Positions 55,880-64,000 of a stretch of DNA of 64,000 bases are shown piece by piece. The stretch's first letter is position 1; every line of letters begins with the position of its first letter. A model generated the notes under the pieces. The model was not told where the DNA came from. It was given only the letters and a program-made list of their open reading frames with translations, and made no database searches. The stretch spans positions 62,001 to 126,000 of the forward strand of contig JAUIMB010000002.1 of NCBI GenBank assembly GCA_030432635.1, read 5' to 3'. This stretch comes from Bacteroidia bacterium (GTDB taxonomy: Bacteria > Bacteroidota > Bacteroidia > Flavobacteriales > Flavobacteriaceae). The translations under genes and the position numbers were made by a program.

Positions 55880-56032
55880 ACCCCTAACTAAACTAAATTT
55901 TGAATCCTAACGCGTCCGCTTAACTACTACATTAAGATTACCTACTTATGATTAAGAAACTATAAGAAGAGTTTCTATCTGATTTATATACGGCTGTAAT
56001 GAAAGGTTTGGATTACGTACCATGAAAAAAAA

Positions 56033-56809
56033 TTATATTTTTTTTGCTTCTTCCCAAAACACATCCATTTCATCTAAGGTCATTTCCGATAAAGGCCTAT
56101 TGATTTCCTTGGATTTTTGCTCTAAATATTGGAAGCGTTTAATAAACTTTTTGTTGGTACGTTCTAAAGCACTTTCAGGATCGACTTTTAAAAATCGTGC
56201 GTAATTGATGATTGAAAACAAGACATCTCCAAATTCACTCTCAATCTTATCTTGATGACTTTGGTTGACTTCGTCCTGAAGTTCTTCCAACTCTTCCTTT
56301 ACTTTTTCAAAAACCTGATGCGGTTCTTCCCAATCAAAACCCACACCAGCCACCTTATCTTGAATACGGTTTGCTTTCACCATGGCAGGCAGACTTTTAG
56401 GCACGCCTTCCAAGACACTCGTTTTACCTTCCTTGAGTTTTAATTGCTCCCAATTGCGCTTAACATCATCTTCGTTAGTTACGGTCACATCACTGTAAAT
56501 GTGTGGATGACGTTCTATTAACTTGTTGCAAATGGTATTGCATACGTCGGCAATGTCAAAGGCACCCGATTCGCTTCCTATTTTTGAATAGAAAACAATA
56601 TGGAGCAAAACATCGCCTAATTCCTTTTTAACCTCATCGAGATCATTATCAAGAATGGCATCGCCAAGTTCGTAGACTTCCTCAATTGTTAAATGCCGAA
56701 GTGAATGTATGGTTTGTTTTTTATCCCAAGGACACTGCGCTCTTAACTCGTCCATGATGACAAGTAAACGCTCAAAGGCTTTAAGTTGTTGGGTTTTATC
56801 AGTCATCAA
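56033..56809 (-). CDS. mazG: Nucleoside triphosphate pyrophosphohydrolase MazG
   Basis: 258 residues. The first MazG domain has LRAQCPWDKKQTIHSLRHLTIEEVYELGDAI and KKELGDVLLHIVFYSKI (ExxE/ExxD Mg sites), the second EELEELQDEVNQS and SEFGDVLFSIINYARF. It hydrolyses abnormal NTPs and may limit ppGpp. Last gene of the ruvX-def-DUF5606-mazG operon, 3 bp after the DUF5606 gene. Confidence 0.95.
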   Translation of the reverse strand: MMTDKTQQLKAFERLLVIMDELRAQCPWDKKQTIHSLRHLTIEEVYELGDAILDNDLDEVKKELGDVLLHIVFYSKIGSESGAFDIADVCNTICNKLIERHPHIYSDVTVTNEDDVKRNWEQLKLKEGKTSVLEGVPKSLPAMVKANRIQDKVAGVGFDWEEPHQVFEKVKEELEELQDEVNQSHQDKIESEFGDVLFSIINYARFLKVDPESALERTNKKFIKRFQYLEQKSKEINRPLSEMTLDEMDVFWEEAKKI

Positions 56810-56812
56810 AAC

Positions 56813-57238
56813 CTATTCTTCTTCATCAGCCACTACAGCCTCATTTTCTTCTAAGGCATCGAGCATGTCATGCTTCTGAAGGAGATTGTACCATTGCACG
56901 ATTTTTTTGATATCACTGGCATAAACACGATCTTCATCATAATCTGGTAAAACATCAAAGAAGTACTCTTCTAGAGTATCTTTAGAGTCCTTATGACTTA
57001 TTGATGTTGGTTGACCGTTCTCTTTGTCCTTTATTTTTTTGAGGACATCTCGCAAAGGCAATTCCTCTGACAGTGTATATACTGCGATTTCACTCAAAAC
57101 ACTAATATTGTTGTGAATGCTCACCGAAACCTTTTTCTTATCAATCAACGATTGCGCAATAAATCCGCTTCGTGTTTGTGTTACAATTTCGTACAGTCCT
57201 GGTTTTCCTGAAATGGAAAGTATTTTATCTAAACCCAT
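56813..57238 (-). CDS. DUF5606 protein
   Basis: 141 residues. LDKILSISGKPGLYEIVTQTRSGFIAQSLIDKKK is the small beta-rich N-terminal domain and LEEYFFDVLPDYDEDRVYASDIKKIVQWYNLL the conserved helical block that I associate with DUF5606 of Bacteroidota. An acidic tail follows (EENEAVVADEEE). It sits between def and mazG in a tight operon (12 and 3 bp). Function unknown; context suggests housekeeping. Confidence 0.85.
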   Translation of the reverse strand: MGLDKILSISGKPGLYEIVTQTRSGFIAQSLIDKKKVSVSIHNNISVLSEIAVYTLSEELPLRDVLKKIKDKENGQPTSISHKDSKDTLEEYFFDVLPDYDEDRVYASDIKKIVQWYNLLQKHDMLDALEENEAVVADEEE

Positions 57239-57250
57239 AATATAATTGAC

Positions 57251-57841
57251 TTAGCGCTTTTTCTTTTGCAACGGAAAGCGCATTCTATAATCTACTTTTA
57301 TTTTTCCCTTGGAAATATTAGCTAATTTTCCTTTGATCAAACGTTTTTTTAACGAAGATAGTTTATCAGTGAACAAAATCCCTTCAATATGGTCATATTC
57401 ATGTTGTACCACTCTCGCTATCAAACCGTCAAAGGTTTCGGTATGCTCATTGAACGCTTCGTCTTGATATTTAATCGTAACCTTTGGTTGTCTAAAAACG
57501 TCTTCCCTTACATCTGGAATACTCAAACATCCTTCATTAAAAGCCCATTCATCGCCTTCTTCCTCTATAATTTCTGCATTTATGAACGTACGCTGAAACT
57601 TTTTTAACGCGTCCTGCTCTTCTTCAGTAAACACATCATCTTCAGCAAAAGGCGCTGTATCTACCAAAAACAATCGAATAGGTAAGCCTATTTGAGGCGC
57701 AGCCAAACCAACACCATAAGCACCATACATAGTCTCTTTCATATTGTCAATAAGCTCATCAAGTTTCGGATAATCCTTTGTGATTGGTTTCGCTTTTTTC
57801 CTGAGTACAGGATCGCCATAGGCTACAATTGGTAATACCAT
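57251..57841 (-). CDS. def: Peptide deformylase
   Basis: 196 residues from ATG 57841; a TTG lies two codons upstream. The three motifs are complete: GVGLAAPQIG, EGCLSIP and QHEYDHIEG with the metal ligands Cys and two His. It removes the formyl group from new proteins. It starts 54 bp after ruvX and ends 12 bp before the DUF5606 gene. An insertion with an acidic stretch (FAEDDVFTEEEQDALKKF) is common in Bacteroidota. Confidence 0.96.
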   Translation of the reverse strand: MVLPIVAYGDPVLRKKAKPITKDYPKLDELIDNMKETMYGAYGVGLAAPQIGLPIRLFLVDTAPFAEDDVFTEEEQDALKKFQRTFINAEIIEEEGDEWAFNEGCLSIPDVREDVFRQPKVTIKYQDEAFNEHTETFDGLIARVVQHEYDHIEGILFTDKLSSLKKRLIKGKLANISKGKIKVDYRMRFPLQKKKR

Positions 57842-57895
57842 AGTCAATTATTTTTCGGATGCAAAAATACGATTCTTATTGTGATTAGGGAACTT

Positions 57896-58309
57896 TTAAG
57901 AGCGATTATACAAATAACTTTGAAGGATAATTGTCGCACTGATTTCATCAACAAGTGCCTTATCGCGTCGTTGCTTTTTTTTCAATCCACTATCAATCAT
58001 GGTTTGAAACGCCATTTTTGAAGTAAAGCGCTCATCAACGCGTACAACAGGCATTTGCGGAATGGCTTTGGACAATTTTTCAATAAATTTTATAATGGAT
58101 GCTTCACTTTCTGAGGCTTCGTTATTCATTTGCCTAGGTTCGCCAATGACAAAGAGCTCGACGTTCTCTTCAGTCATATAATTCTTCAAAAAAGGGATTA
58201 GAGTCTTGGTATCTACCGTTGTCAATCCTGAAGCAATAATTTGCATCTCATCGGTGACTGCGATGCCAGTGCGTTTTGTTCCGTAATCCAATGCCAATAT
58301 TCTTGCCAT
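57896..58309 (-). CDS. ruvX: Putative pre-16S rRNA nuclease/Holliday junction resolvase RuvX (YqgF)
   Basis: 137 residues with the RNase H-like fold. ILALDYGTKRTGIAVTDE has the first acidic residue, LFVIGEPRQMNNEAS the second, and VVRVDERFTSKMA and KALVDEISATIILQSYL the last. First gene of the operon that continues with def. Its promoter would be in the region with terminator hairpins upstream. Confidence 0.95.
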   Translation of the reverse strand: MARILALDYGTKRTGIAVTDEMQIIASGLTTVDTKTLIPFLKNYMTEENVELFVIGEPRQMNNEASESEASIIKFIEKLSKAIPQMPVVRVDERFTSKMAFQTMIDSGLKKKQRRDKALVDEISATIILQSYLYNRS

Positions 58310-58342
58310 GACGCAAAGATAACCTAAGATGTGATTTTAAAT

Positions 58343-58377
58343 AAAAAACTCTTCTTTATTATTCAAAGAAGAGTTTT
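58343..58377 (-). terminator. Hairpin terminator 1 upstream of ruvX
   Basis: AAAACTCTTCTTT (58345-58357) and AAAGAAGAGTTTT (58365-58377), perfect 13-bp stem, then T-run on the minus strand. No annotated gene ends here; it is 34 bp upstream of the ruvX start. Confidence 0.75.
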
Positions 58378-58485
58378 AAAATAATCAAACTATTAATTAA
58401 ATTCATGAAATCGTTCACCCTCTACCTTAAACGCTCCATGGTTTATAAATAAGACACAAGCGTCTTCAAAAAGTCACAATTAAAT

Positions 58486-58509
58486 AAAAAAACCTTTCCA
58501 AGGGAAAGG
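58486..58509 (-). terminator. Hairpin terminator 2 upstream of ruvX
   Basis: CCTTTCC (58493-58499), 3-nt loop, GGAAAGG (58503-58509), followed on the minus strand by seven T. The stretch between it and terminator 3 contains a 14-bp palindrome GTTCACTAGTGAAC (58552-58565). No gene of usual size is present in 58310-58669. Confidence 0.75.
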
Positions 58510-58612
58510 AAAGGCTATAATCAAAATCTCATCAATTAGAATATATAGAGTGTTCACTAGTGAACTTACCTACAATCAATTTTAAGACACATTGCTCATA
58601 AAAATGTCACAT

Positions 58613-58648
58613 AAAAAACAAAAAAGCCTGATTCATTATCAGGCTTTT
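58613..58648 (-). terminator. Terminator of the cysteine synthase-like gene
   Basis: AAAAGCCTGA (58622-58631), loop TTCATTA, TCAGGCTTTT (58639-58648), with a T-run on the minus strand. It lies 22 bp after the stop codon. Confidence 0.85.
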
Positions 58649-58669
58649 AGAGTGTTTTAGATAGTCAAA

Positions 58670-59650
58670 TTAGTCGATATAACCCATTTCACGCATCCAA
58701 TCGTTGTTAAACATTTTCCCAACATAACGACTACCATGGTCATGGAATAAAACAACTACGACATCATCTTTCGAAAAATGTTCTTTTAACTGCAATACAC
58801 CTTTTATCGCTGCTCCAGCGCTATTTCCAAGGAACATCCCTTCTTCCTTTGCCAATAATTGTGTGTAAACTGCAGCATCTTTATCTGTTACCTTGGTAAA
58901 TCCGTCAATAATTGAGAAATCGACATTTTCTGGTAGGATATCTTCACCGATGCCTTCAGTGACATATGGATAAATTTCGTTCTCATCAAAAATACCAGTT
59001 TCATGATATTTCTTGAATACACTACCATATGTATCTACACCCCAAACCTTGACATTTGGATTTTGTTCTTTTAAGTATTTACCAACTCCTGAAATCGTTC
59101 CACCTGTTCCAACACCAACCACAAAATGGGTAACCTTGCCCTCTGTTTGTTTCCATATTTCTGGTCCTGTACTTTCATAATGTGCCTTGGCGTTACTCGG
59201 ATTGTCATATTGGTTAACATACCAAGAGTTTGGAGTTTCCTCTCCCAATCGTTTTGAAACCGAATAGTAACTTCTCGGATCAGTAGGTTCAACATCTGTC
59301 GGACACACAATAACCTCGGCACCAACCGCACGAAGGATGTCCATTTTTTCCTTGGACTGCTTATCGCTAATAACGAAAATACATTTGTAGCCTTTTACTA
59401 TGGCAGCCAATGCCAAGCCCATTCCTGTATTTCCAGAAGTTCCTTCGATAATGGTTCCTCCAGGTTTGAGTCGACCATCAGCTTCAGCATCCTCAATCAT
59501 TTTCAAGGCCATGCGATCCTTTACTGAATTTCCTGGATTAAAGGTCTCGTATTTGGATAGAACCAAACACGGTAACTCCTTTGTGAGTGAATTTATCTTT
59601 ACCAATGGTGTGTTCCCTATGGTCTCCAATATATTTTCTGCGTAGTCCAT
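58670..59650 (-). CDS. Cystathionine beta-synthase-like cysteine synthase
   Basis: 326 residues, fold type II PLP enzyme. The PLP lysine is in NSVKDRMALKMIEDAE, the phosphate-binding loop GTGGTISG and substrate loop EGTSGNTGMGLA are present. Several blocks, such as SDKQSKEKMDILRAVGAEVIVCPTDVEPTDPRSYYS, are closer to cystathionine beta-synthase than to CysK, but heme and CBS domains are lacking. It makes cysteine or cystathionine from serine or O-acetylserine; which one cannot be read. A TACTTTTG -7-like box lies about 50 bp upstream. Confidence 0.9.
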   Translation of the reverse strand: MDYAENILETIGNTPLVKINSLTKELPCLVLSKYETFNPGNSVKDRMALKMIEDAEADGRLKPGGTIIEGTSGNTGMGLALAAIVKGYKCIFVISDKQSKEKMDILRAVGAEVIVCPTDVEPTDPRSYYSVSKRLGEETPNSWYVNQYDNPSNAKAHYESTGPEIWKQTEGKVTHFVVGVGTGGTISGVGKYLKEQNPNVKVWGVDTYGSVFKKYHETGIFDENEIYPYVTEGIGEDILPENVDFSIIDGFTKVTDKDAAVYTQLLAKEEGMFLGNSAGAAIKGVLQLKEHFSKDDVVVVLFHDHGSRYVGKMFNNDWMREMGYID

Positions 59651-59786
59651 ATCTGTTTACTATGATGACTGTTAATATTAATCACGGTTTTGCGATGCAA
59701 AAGTAAGTTTTTGTAATGAATACACGAATTTTTTATTGGCTTTGAAACCATCGCCTTAATTACAAGTATTGCATATTAGTATCGCT

Positions 59787-59924
59787 TTAGTGATAGACCA
59801 TGTCATACTCGGTATAGGCTGATATTGGAATTATCCTTTCTATGCGTTGCTTTTTAAGAACATGACTTTCATAAGCATGATGCCAGACCCTCGAGGCCTT
59901 AAAATAACCCGCAAAATCAATCAA
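59787..59924 (-). CDS. Possible small protein after the LolC/E-like gene
   Basis: A 45-codon frame with TTG start overlapping the end of the permease gene by 8 bp, ending at TAA 59787. The product is rich in H, Y, W and R (GYFKASRVWHHAYESHVLKK, then ERIIPISAYTEYDMVYH), unlike random AT-rich translation. It could be a real gene or the tail of a decayed one. I do not recognise it. Confidence 0.25.
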   Translation of the reverse strand: MIDFAGYFKASRVWHHAYESHVLKKQRIERIIPISAYTEYDMVYH

Positions 59925-61155
59925 AGTTTATGGCTTTCACTGGTGATATCCTTGAGATGATCATTGAGGGGATCAATAACATTAACATACATGCGACAAA
60001 GGTTCCTATATTAAGTAAAATGATATAATCCAAACCAATGTGAACAGGAATTGTGGAAACATAATATTGTTCGGGATCCGGAAACTCAAGAAAACCAAAT
60101 TGCTGTTGTATGAACAGCAAGGTTAGCCCTATGATATTTCCCCAAAGCAACCCCAAGCCTACCAAATAAGTGGCATTATATAAAAACACTTTCCGAATGC
60201 TCCAATTATTGCTACCTAATGCCTTAAGAATACCAATCATTTGCGTACGCTCTAAAATGAGAACCAACAGAGCTGTAATCATATTGATACCTGCAACTAT
60301 AATCATGATTGCAATAATGCCATAGGTGTTATTATCAAATATTTTTATCCAATCAAATGTATTGGCAAATTTTTCCTCTATGGTTATGGTATTCATATTT
60401 GAAGGTGTATACCTTCGGATTTGGTCATCCATAGTTTCCAATTGGGTAAAATCTTCCAAAAAAACTTCAAAATGACCTATTTCGGAATTCGTCCATTTGT
60501 TCATGCGTTGGATATGGCTAATATCGCCAACCATAAAGGTTTTATCAATATCCTGAAAGCCTGAATTAAAAATACCAACAACCTTGAACCGTCTTTGAAA
60601 AGGAAGTTCCTCAATACTTTCCTTACCAAAAACCGTCTGAAACGTATCACCAACCTGAAAATGTAAACGGTTCGCCAGATAACTAGAAATTAGTACCTCA
60701 TTACTCAAATTTCCTGTATAGGTTGGCAATGAGCCATCAACTAAAAACTCCTTAACATAAGACCAATCATAATCTACACCTACACCTTTAAGTACTATAC
60801 CTTCAAAATCTGTTTCAGTACGAATAACACCAAATTTAGAAGCCACTCCTTGAATGTGTTTGACACCATTCACCATATTAAAATCAGGATAAAAATCCTG
60901 TTCTGTAGATAAGGGTACAATAGATTCATTGGACGCATTGGTATCGTAGTTGACAATCGTAATGTGACCATTGAAGGCCACCACCTTTTCCCGAACTTTT
61001 TTTTGTAATCCCAAACCCGTGGCAATGGCTATAAGCATCACGATAATTCCAATGGCAATAGCGGTAATCCCAATTTTTATTATTGGTGCTGATACACTAC
61101 TTTTATACGCTTTACTACCAATAATGCGTTTAGCTATAAATAACTCGTAATTCAA
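59917..61155 (-). CDS. LolC/LolE-like ABC transporter permease
   Basis: 412 residues with four membrane helices in the FtsX/MacB layout: one N-terminal (IIKIGITAIAIGIIVMLIAIATG), a large periplasmic domain, then three (around residues 270-400). NGHITIVNYD and IGILKALGSNNWSIRKVFLYNATYLVG are typical of LolC/E, which release lipoproteins from the inner membrane. The start is a TTG at 61155, with a stop two codons upstream; only 9 bp separate it from the divergent NamZ gene. No ATPase gene is adjacent, so LolD must be elsewhere. Confidence 0.88.
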   Translation of the reverse strand: MNYELFIAKRIIGSKAYKSSVSAPIIKIGITAIAIGIIVMLIAIATGLGLQKKVREKVVAFNGHITIVNYDTNASNESIVPLSTEQDFYPDFNMVNGVKHIQGVASKFGVIRTETDFEGIVLKGVGVDYDWSYVKEFLVDGSLPTYTGNLSNEVLISSYLANRLHFQVGDTFQTVFGKESIEELPFQRRFKVVGIFNSGFQDIDKTFMVGDISHIQRMNKWTNSEIGHFEVFLEDFTQLETMDDQIRRYTPSNMNTITIEEKFANTFDWIKIFDNNTYGIIAIMIIVAGINMITALLVLILERTQMIGILKALGSNNWSIRKVFLYNATYLVGLGLLWGNIIGLTLLFIQQQFGFLEFPDPEQYYVSTIPVHIGLDYIILLNIGTFVACMLMLLIPSMIISRISPVKAINFD

Positions 61156-61164
61156 AGTTCAAAA

Positions 61165-62442
61165 ATGCGTTTATCTAAATTCAAAAATAGGGTTTTCCCC
61201 ATAATAATAGTATTCATTTTAATCTTGATTTCCTGCGGAAATGGAACGAAAGACAAATCTGCTTCCAACAATGATACCCCAAAACAGGATGAAGGTGATT
61301 CTATACCTAAGACCGAAGCTCCAATAATTGTAGGTGCCAACCGAACTGACACCTATTTACCTATACTCAACGGAAAACGTATTGGCATTGTTGCCAACCA
61401 AACAAGTGTAATTTCAAAAATCGGTCATGAGCATCCGAAACATAGAAATTACACACATTTAGTGGATTCTTTATGGCATCTAAATATTGACATAAAAAAA
61501 GTGTTCGCTCCAGAACATGGTTTTAGGGGAAAAGCCGATGCTGGAGAGCTTGTAAAGGATGGTATTGATACTAAAACGGGTTTGCCAATTGTATCGCTTT
61601 ACGGCAAAAACAAAAAACCTTCTCCTGAACAGCTTTCTGATTTGGACCTGGTAATTTTTGATATTCAGGATGTAGGTGCTCGTTTTTACACGTATATTTC
61701 CAGTTTGCATTATGTCATGGAAGCCTGTGCTGAAGCTAAAATCCCTTTAGTGATTCTAGATCGACCTAATCCAAATGGCCATTACATCGATGGTCCAATA
61801 TTGGATATCGCACATCAAAGTTTTGTTGGCATGCATCCGATTCCTGTGGTTCATGGTATGACCATTGGAGAATATGGTAAAATGATTAATGGTGAAGGTT
61901 GGTTAGGTGATGGCAAGACATGTGATATTAACGTAATTAGCATGCAAAATTATACGCATAGCAAACCTTACAGCCTACCTATCAAGCCCTCTCCAAACCT
62001 ACCGAATGACCAAGCCATAAACCTTTATCCTAGTCTGTGTTTTTTTGAAGGCACTAATGTCAATGCAGGTCGCGGAACGTCAAAACAATTTCAGATATAT
62101 GGCAGTCCCTATTTGGACAAGGACTTATATGAATTTAAATACATTCCTATGCCTAATGAAGGTGCAAAACACCCAAAACATGACAACAAATTATGCTATG
62201 GTGAAGATTTAAGTTCGAGGGAAAAACTTGGTGGTCTTGATTTGAGTTATTTAATTCGTGCCTATCAAAATTCGGTTGACCAACCGATCTTCTTCAGTGA
62301 TTTTTTCACTAAGTTAGCTGGAACGACAGAGCTAAGACAACAAATCGAGCAAGGTATTTCTGAAGCAGATATCAAAGCATCTTGGCAAGACGGTCTTAAC
62401 ACCTTTAAGAAAATGAGAACCCAATATTTAATTTATAAATAA
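61165..62442 (+). CDS. namZ: NamZ-like exo-beta-N-acetylmuramidase (DUF1343) lipoprotein
   Basis: 425 residues. VFPIIIVFILILISC is a lipoprotein signal, followed by GNGTKDKS. DUF1343 domain: GKRIGIVANQTS, FAPEHGFRGKADAGE, SLYGKNKKPSPEQLSDLDLVIFDIQDVGARFYTY, DRPNPNG and FEGTNVNAGRGTSKQFQIYGSP. In characterised members (NamZ) this is a muramidase that frees N-acetylmuramic acid from the non-reducing end of peptidoglycan fragments, for cell-wall turnover. The ATG is 9 bp from the divergent TTG start of the permease gene. Confidence 0.9.
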   Translation: MRLSKFKNRVFPIIIVFILILISCGNGTKDKSASNNDTPKQDEGDSIPKTEAPIIVGANRTDTYLPILNGKRIGIVANQTSVISKIGHEHPKHRNYTHLVDSLWHLNIDIKKVFAPEHGFRGKADAGELVKDGIDTKTGLPIVSLYGKNKKPSPEQLSDLDLVIFDIQDVGARFYTYISSLHYVMEACAEAKIPLVILDRPNPNGHYIDGPILDIAHQSFVGMHPIPVVHGMTIGEYGKMINGEGWLGDGKTCDINVISMQNYTHSKPYSLPIKPSPNLPNDQAINLYPSLCFFEGTNVNAGRGTSKQFQIYGSPYLDKDLYEFKYIPMPNEGAKHPKHDNKLCYGEDLSSREKLGGLDLSYLIRAYQNSVDQPIFFSDFFTKLAGTTELRQQIEQGISEADIKASWQDGLNTFKKMRTQYLIYK

Positions 62443-62453
62443 CTAATCAATAA

Positions 62454-62855
62454 CTAATTCTTGTTCTTGAGAGCCTTTGGTTTTTTTTCGTTAGATGCCA
62501 ATAACAGATTATCATTGCCATAAACCTTGACCACAAATACGATACGTCTTTTGTTTTGAACCGTTACAAAAATATGTTTGCCCTTACTCAAAGTTGTGAG
62601 CGGAATTTCTACTTCATGATCATTAACAACCATATCGACTTCGCGCTGTTGATCCATACTCACAGAATATACTTTTGATATGAGCCTATCGCTTTTCAAG
62701 ACAAGCGTATCCTTAGAAACATTTAGGCTTTGCTTGAGCCCTTTAGCCCTTTCATTTATATTTCGCTCTAGCTTTGCGAAGTCATGTTGCGTTTGGGAAA
62801 GTGCAGTGACTGAAGTGAACAATCCAAGTAGAATTACTGAAACTATTGTTTTCAT
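62454..62855 (-). CDS. Secreted protein, paralogue of the next gene
   Basis: 133 residues from ATG 62855 (MKTIVSVILLGLFTSVTALSQ, signal peptide); a longer frame adds 21 unlikely residues. The mature part is a short beta-sandwich-like domain: LERNINERAKGLKQSLNV, DTLVLKSDRLISKVYSV, VEIPLTTLSKGKHIFVTVQNKRRIVFVVKV. It aligns with the first 130 residues of the upstream gene on the same strand (NINLLAVDLNHDLN, DSLVLENKFLFKKVRFI, IPLSELPLGKYTVMFYQADKIIVFQI). Tail basic (KKPKALKNKN). Function unknown. Confidence 0.75.
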   Translation of the reverse strand: MKTIVSVILLGLFTSVTALSQTQHDFAKLERNINERAKGLKQSLNVSKDTLVLKSDRLISKVYSVSMDQQREVDMVVNDHEVEIPLTTLSKGKHIFVTVQNKRRIVFVVKVYGNDNLLLASNEKKPKALKNKN

Positions 62856-63004
62856 GGTGTGTTTATTATTTGTTGATATCAACAGATAAAGAACAATACA
62901 TTTTGTAATCCCGAACACTCAATATATAACCAATTAAGTCTTAAGGCATTAAAAACTCTTTAAACGGTAAAAAAAGACGAAGTAATGTTCTTTATAGATA
63001 AATT

Positions 63005-63706
63005 TTAGTCGTTGTAAGGTTTTCCATTAGGTCTCAAATGGGTTCTTCTGTATTCAGCTCTAGACATCACTTTAGAACGATCTGGCTCAGAGATATTGTA
63101 AGACATTATGGCCTTATCTTCAAGCTTATCTACAACCTGATCAGTGGTATTAGCTGCGACTTTCAGGGTATTTACCGAATCCATTTCCAAATCGATGCTT
63201 TCCACATCAGTTGAAGCCACATCAGCATCTATCCCATAATCTGTGATTGAAGTGTCGGACTTATCATTGATTTCAGAAGTATCATTCATCGCAACAGCAG
63301 TGCCTATATTAGGTTTGTAATCAAATGGCAATACACGATCAATTTGAAAGACAATGATCTTATCCGCTTGATAAAACATTACCGTGTATTTTCCCAGTGG
63401 CAATTCGCTTAACGGAATTTTTGCTTGTTTTACGGCAGGTTTGAAATCAAAAACCTTCTCAAGATTTTTGCTAATGAATCGTACTTTTTTAAATAAAAAC
63501 TTGTTTTCCAAAACCAAGGAATCCTGTTGTTCATTAAGGTCATGATTGAGATCAACCGCTAAAAGATTGATATTTTTTCGAATGGTCGTGAATGTTTCCT
63601 CTTGAGCAAAAGCATTACTGCTACTCATAAGTAGAAAAATCACTATTACGCATAGGCGATATATTGGCACGCCAAGGATAGTTAACTTGTTCATGATTGG
63701 GGTCAT
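63005..63706 (-). CDS. Secreted protein, longer paralogue
   Basis: 233 residues from ATG 63706, or 229 from ATG 63694. Signal peptide (LCVIVIFLLMSSSNAFAQ), then the domain shared with the downstream gene, then an acidic Asp/Ser-rich region (about residues 140-195) and a conserved-looking end SEPDRSKVMSRAEYRRTHLRPNGKPYND. It precedes the shorter paralogue by 150 bp. Function unknown; a structural or surface role is possible. Confidence 0.75.
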   Translation of the reverse strand: MTPIMNKLTILGVPIYRLCVIVIFLLMSSSNAFAQEETFTTIRKNINLLAVDLNHDLNEQQDSLVLENKFLFKKVRFISKNLEKVFDFKPAVKQAKIPLSELPLGKYTVMFYQADKIIVFQIDRVLPFDYKPNIGTAVAMNDTSEINDKSDTSITDYGIDADVASTDVESIDLEMDSVNTLKVAANTTDQVVDKLEDKAIMSYNISEPDRSKVMSRAEYRRTHLRPNGKPYND

Positions 63707-64000
63707 TTAAAGGTTAAACTAAAAATACTTCCAACCTCGATAGAGGGAATTGGACTAATTTATGTTTGATTTTACATGAGAGTTGCCATTTAATTTGGAC
63801 AAATACCAATGTAAGCTCTTATTCAAATGTAAAGGAGAGTTTTAAGCCCATCTAAGTTGTTGGCTGAAATCGGGAAAAGAAACGATTAACTGAAAATTAA
63901 GGTCGAAAACATAGATGAACTACAAGAAATAAGACAAAATGTAAAACCGTAAATCCTTGAAAACTAACACTTAAACGATTGTGCTTTTTACTTTTTAATG
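63707..64000. other. Non-coding stretch at the right edge
   Basis: About 294 bp. I see no gene, repeat or clear terminator. An ATG occupies the last three bases (63998-64000) after an AT-rich stretch and might start a rightward gene beyond the window; this cannot be judged. Confidence 0.3.

Noticed and set aside
1-64000. CRISPR array, transposon or rRNA operon
   Set aside because: No regularly spaced direct repeats, transposase motifs or rRNA segments were seen.

Overview
The window looks like chromosome of a low-GC Bacteroidota, most likely a marine member of the Flavobacteriaceae. The signs are promoters of the TAnnTTTG (-7) type, secreted proteins ending in type IX secretion (T9SS) sorting domains, many lipoproteins with SCSNDDD-like N termini, an HmuY/TonB heme locus, a zeaxanthin operon (crtI-crtB-crtZ-crtY), and flavobacterial families such as DUF3276, DUF5606 and the long NusB. 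Family assignments were made by reading motifs; no database search was run.

Region 1 (1-2730) is the right end of an integrated mobile element. It holds a truncated LEA2-like protein, a basic multidomain protein with a RadA/RecA-like ATPase domain, and an HExxH metallopeptidase. It stops at the 3' half of a tRNA, probably tRNA-Lys, followed by that tRNA's terminator. This is the usual mark of tRNA-targeted integration.

Region 2 (2844-17900) holds a Na+/solute symporter, tRNA-Leu(GAG), and a MerR regulator with the Wx9EH and ExHxxG cobalamin-binding motifs of CarH/LitR photoreceptors. The regulator stands next to crtI-B-Z-Y, and a 15-bp box is shared by the regulator promoter and the crt promoter. 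TlpA, a duplicated RskA-like lipoprotein, a Crp/Fnr regulator, aconitase and an acyltransferase follow. The region ends with a two-gene unit: a protein resembling the copper monooxygenase fold of PHM, translationally coupled to an SCO-type copper chaperone.

Region 3 (17895-29900) has an envelope-folding operon of three parvulin-like chaperones with MoxR and a mini GldL-like membrane protein. It also holds SRPBCC, M1 peptidase, NUMOD4/HNH and lipoprotein genes, guaB, and ferritin. A cysteine- and lysine-rich small gene not longer than 47 codons lies between guaB and ferritin.

Region 4 (29933-38874) is a heme/iron acquisition locus. A TonB receptor with the FRAP-His-NPNL signature and an HmuY lipoprotein run rightwards. 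Divergently run a DUF6607-like protein, a secreted ankyrin protein, a DUF2271 protein with a TGAT motif, a PepSY-flavodoxin-FNR reductase and a small CxxC protein.

Region 5 (38872-64000) is mostly core genome: HMG-CoA lyase, LysE exporter, two T9SS cargo proteins, pyrD, pepT, the nusB-DUF1573-yajC operon, a LeuDH-type dehydrogenase, an ABC exporter, DUF3276, M14 peptidase, the ruvX-def-DUF5606-mazG operon, a CBS-like cysteine synthase, a LolC/E-like permease, NamZ and two tandem paralogues. Between these genes lie two copies of a dispersed repeat, a run of six TAG stop codons, and a 310-bp stretch with three terminators. No CRISPR array, transposase, rRNA or integrase gene was seen in the window.
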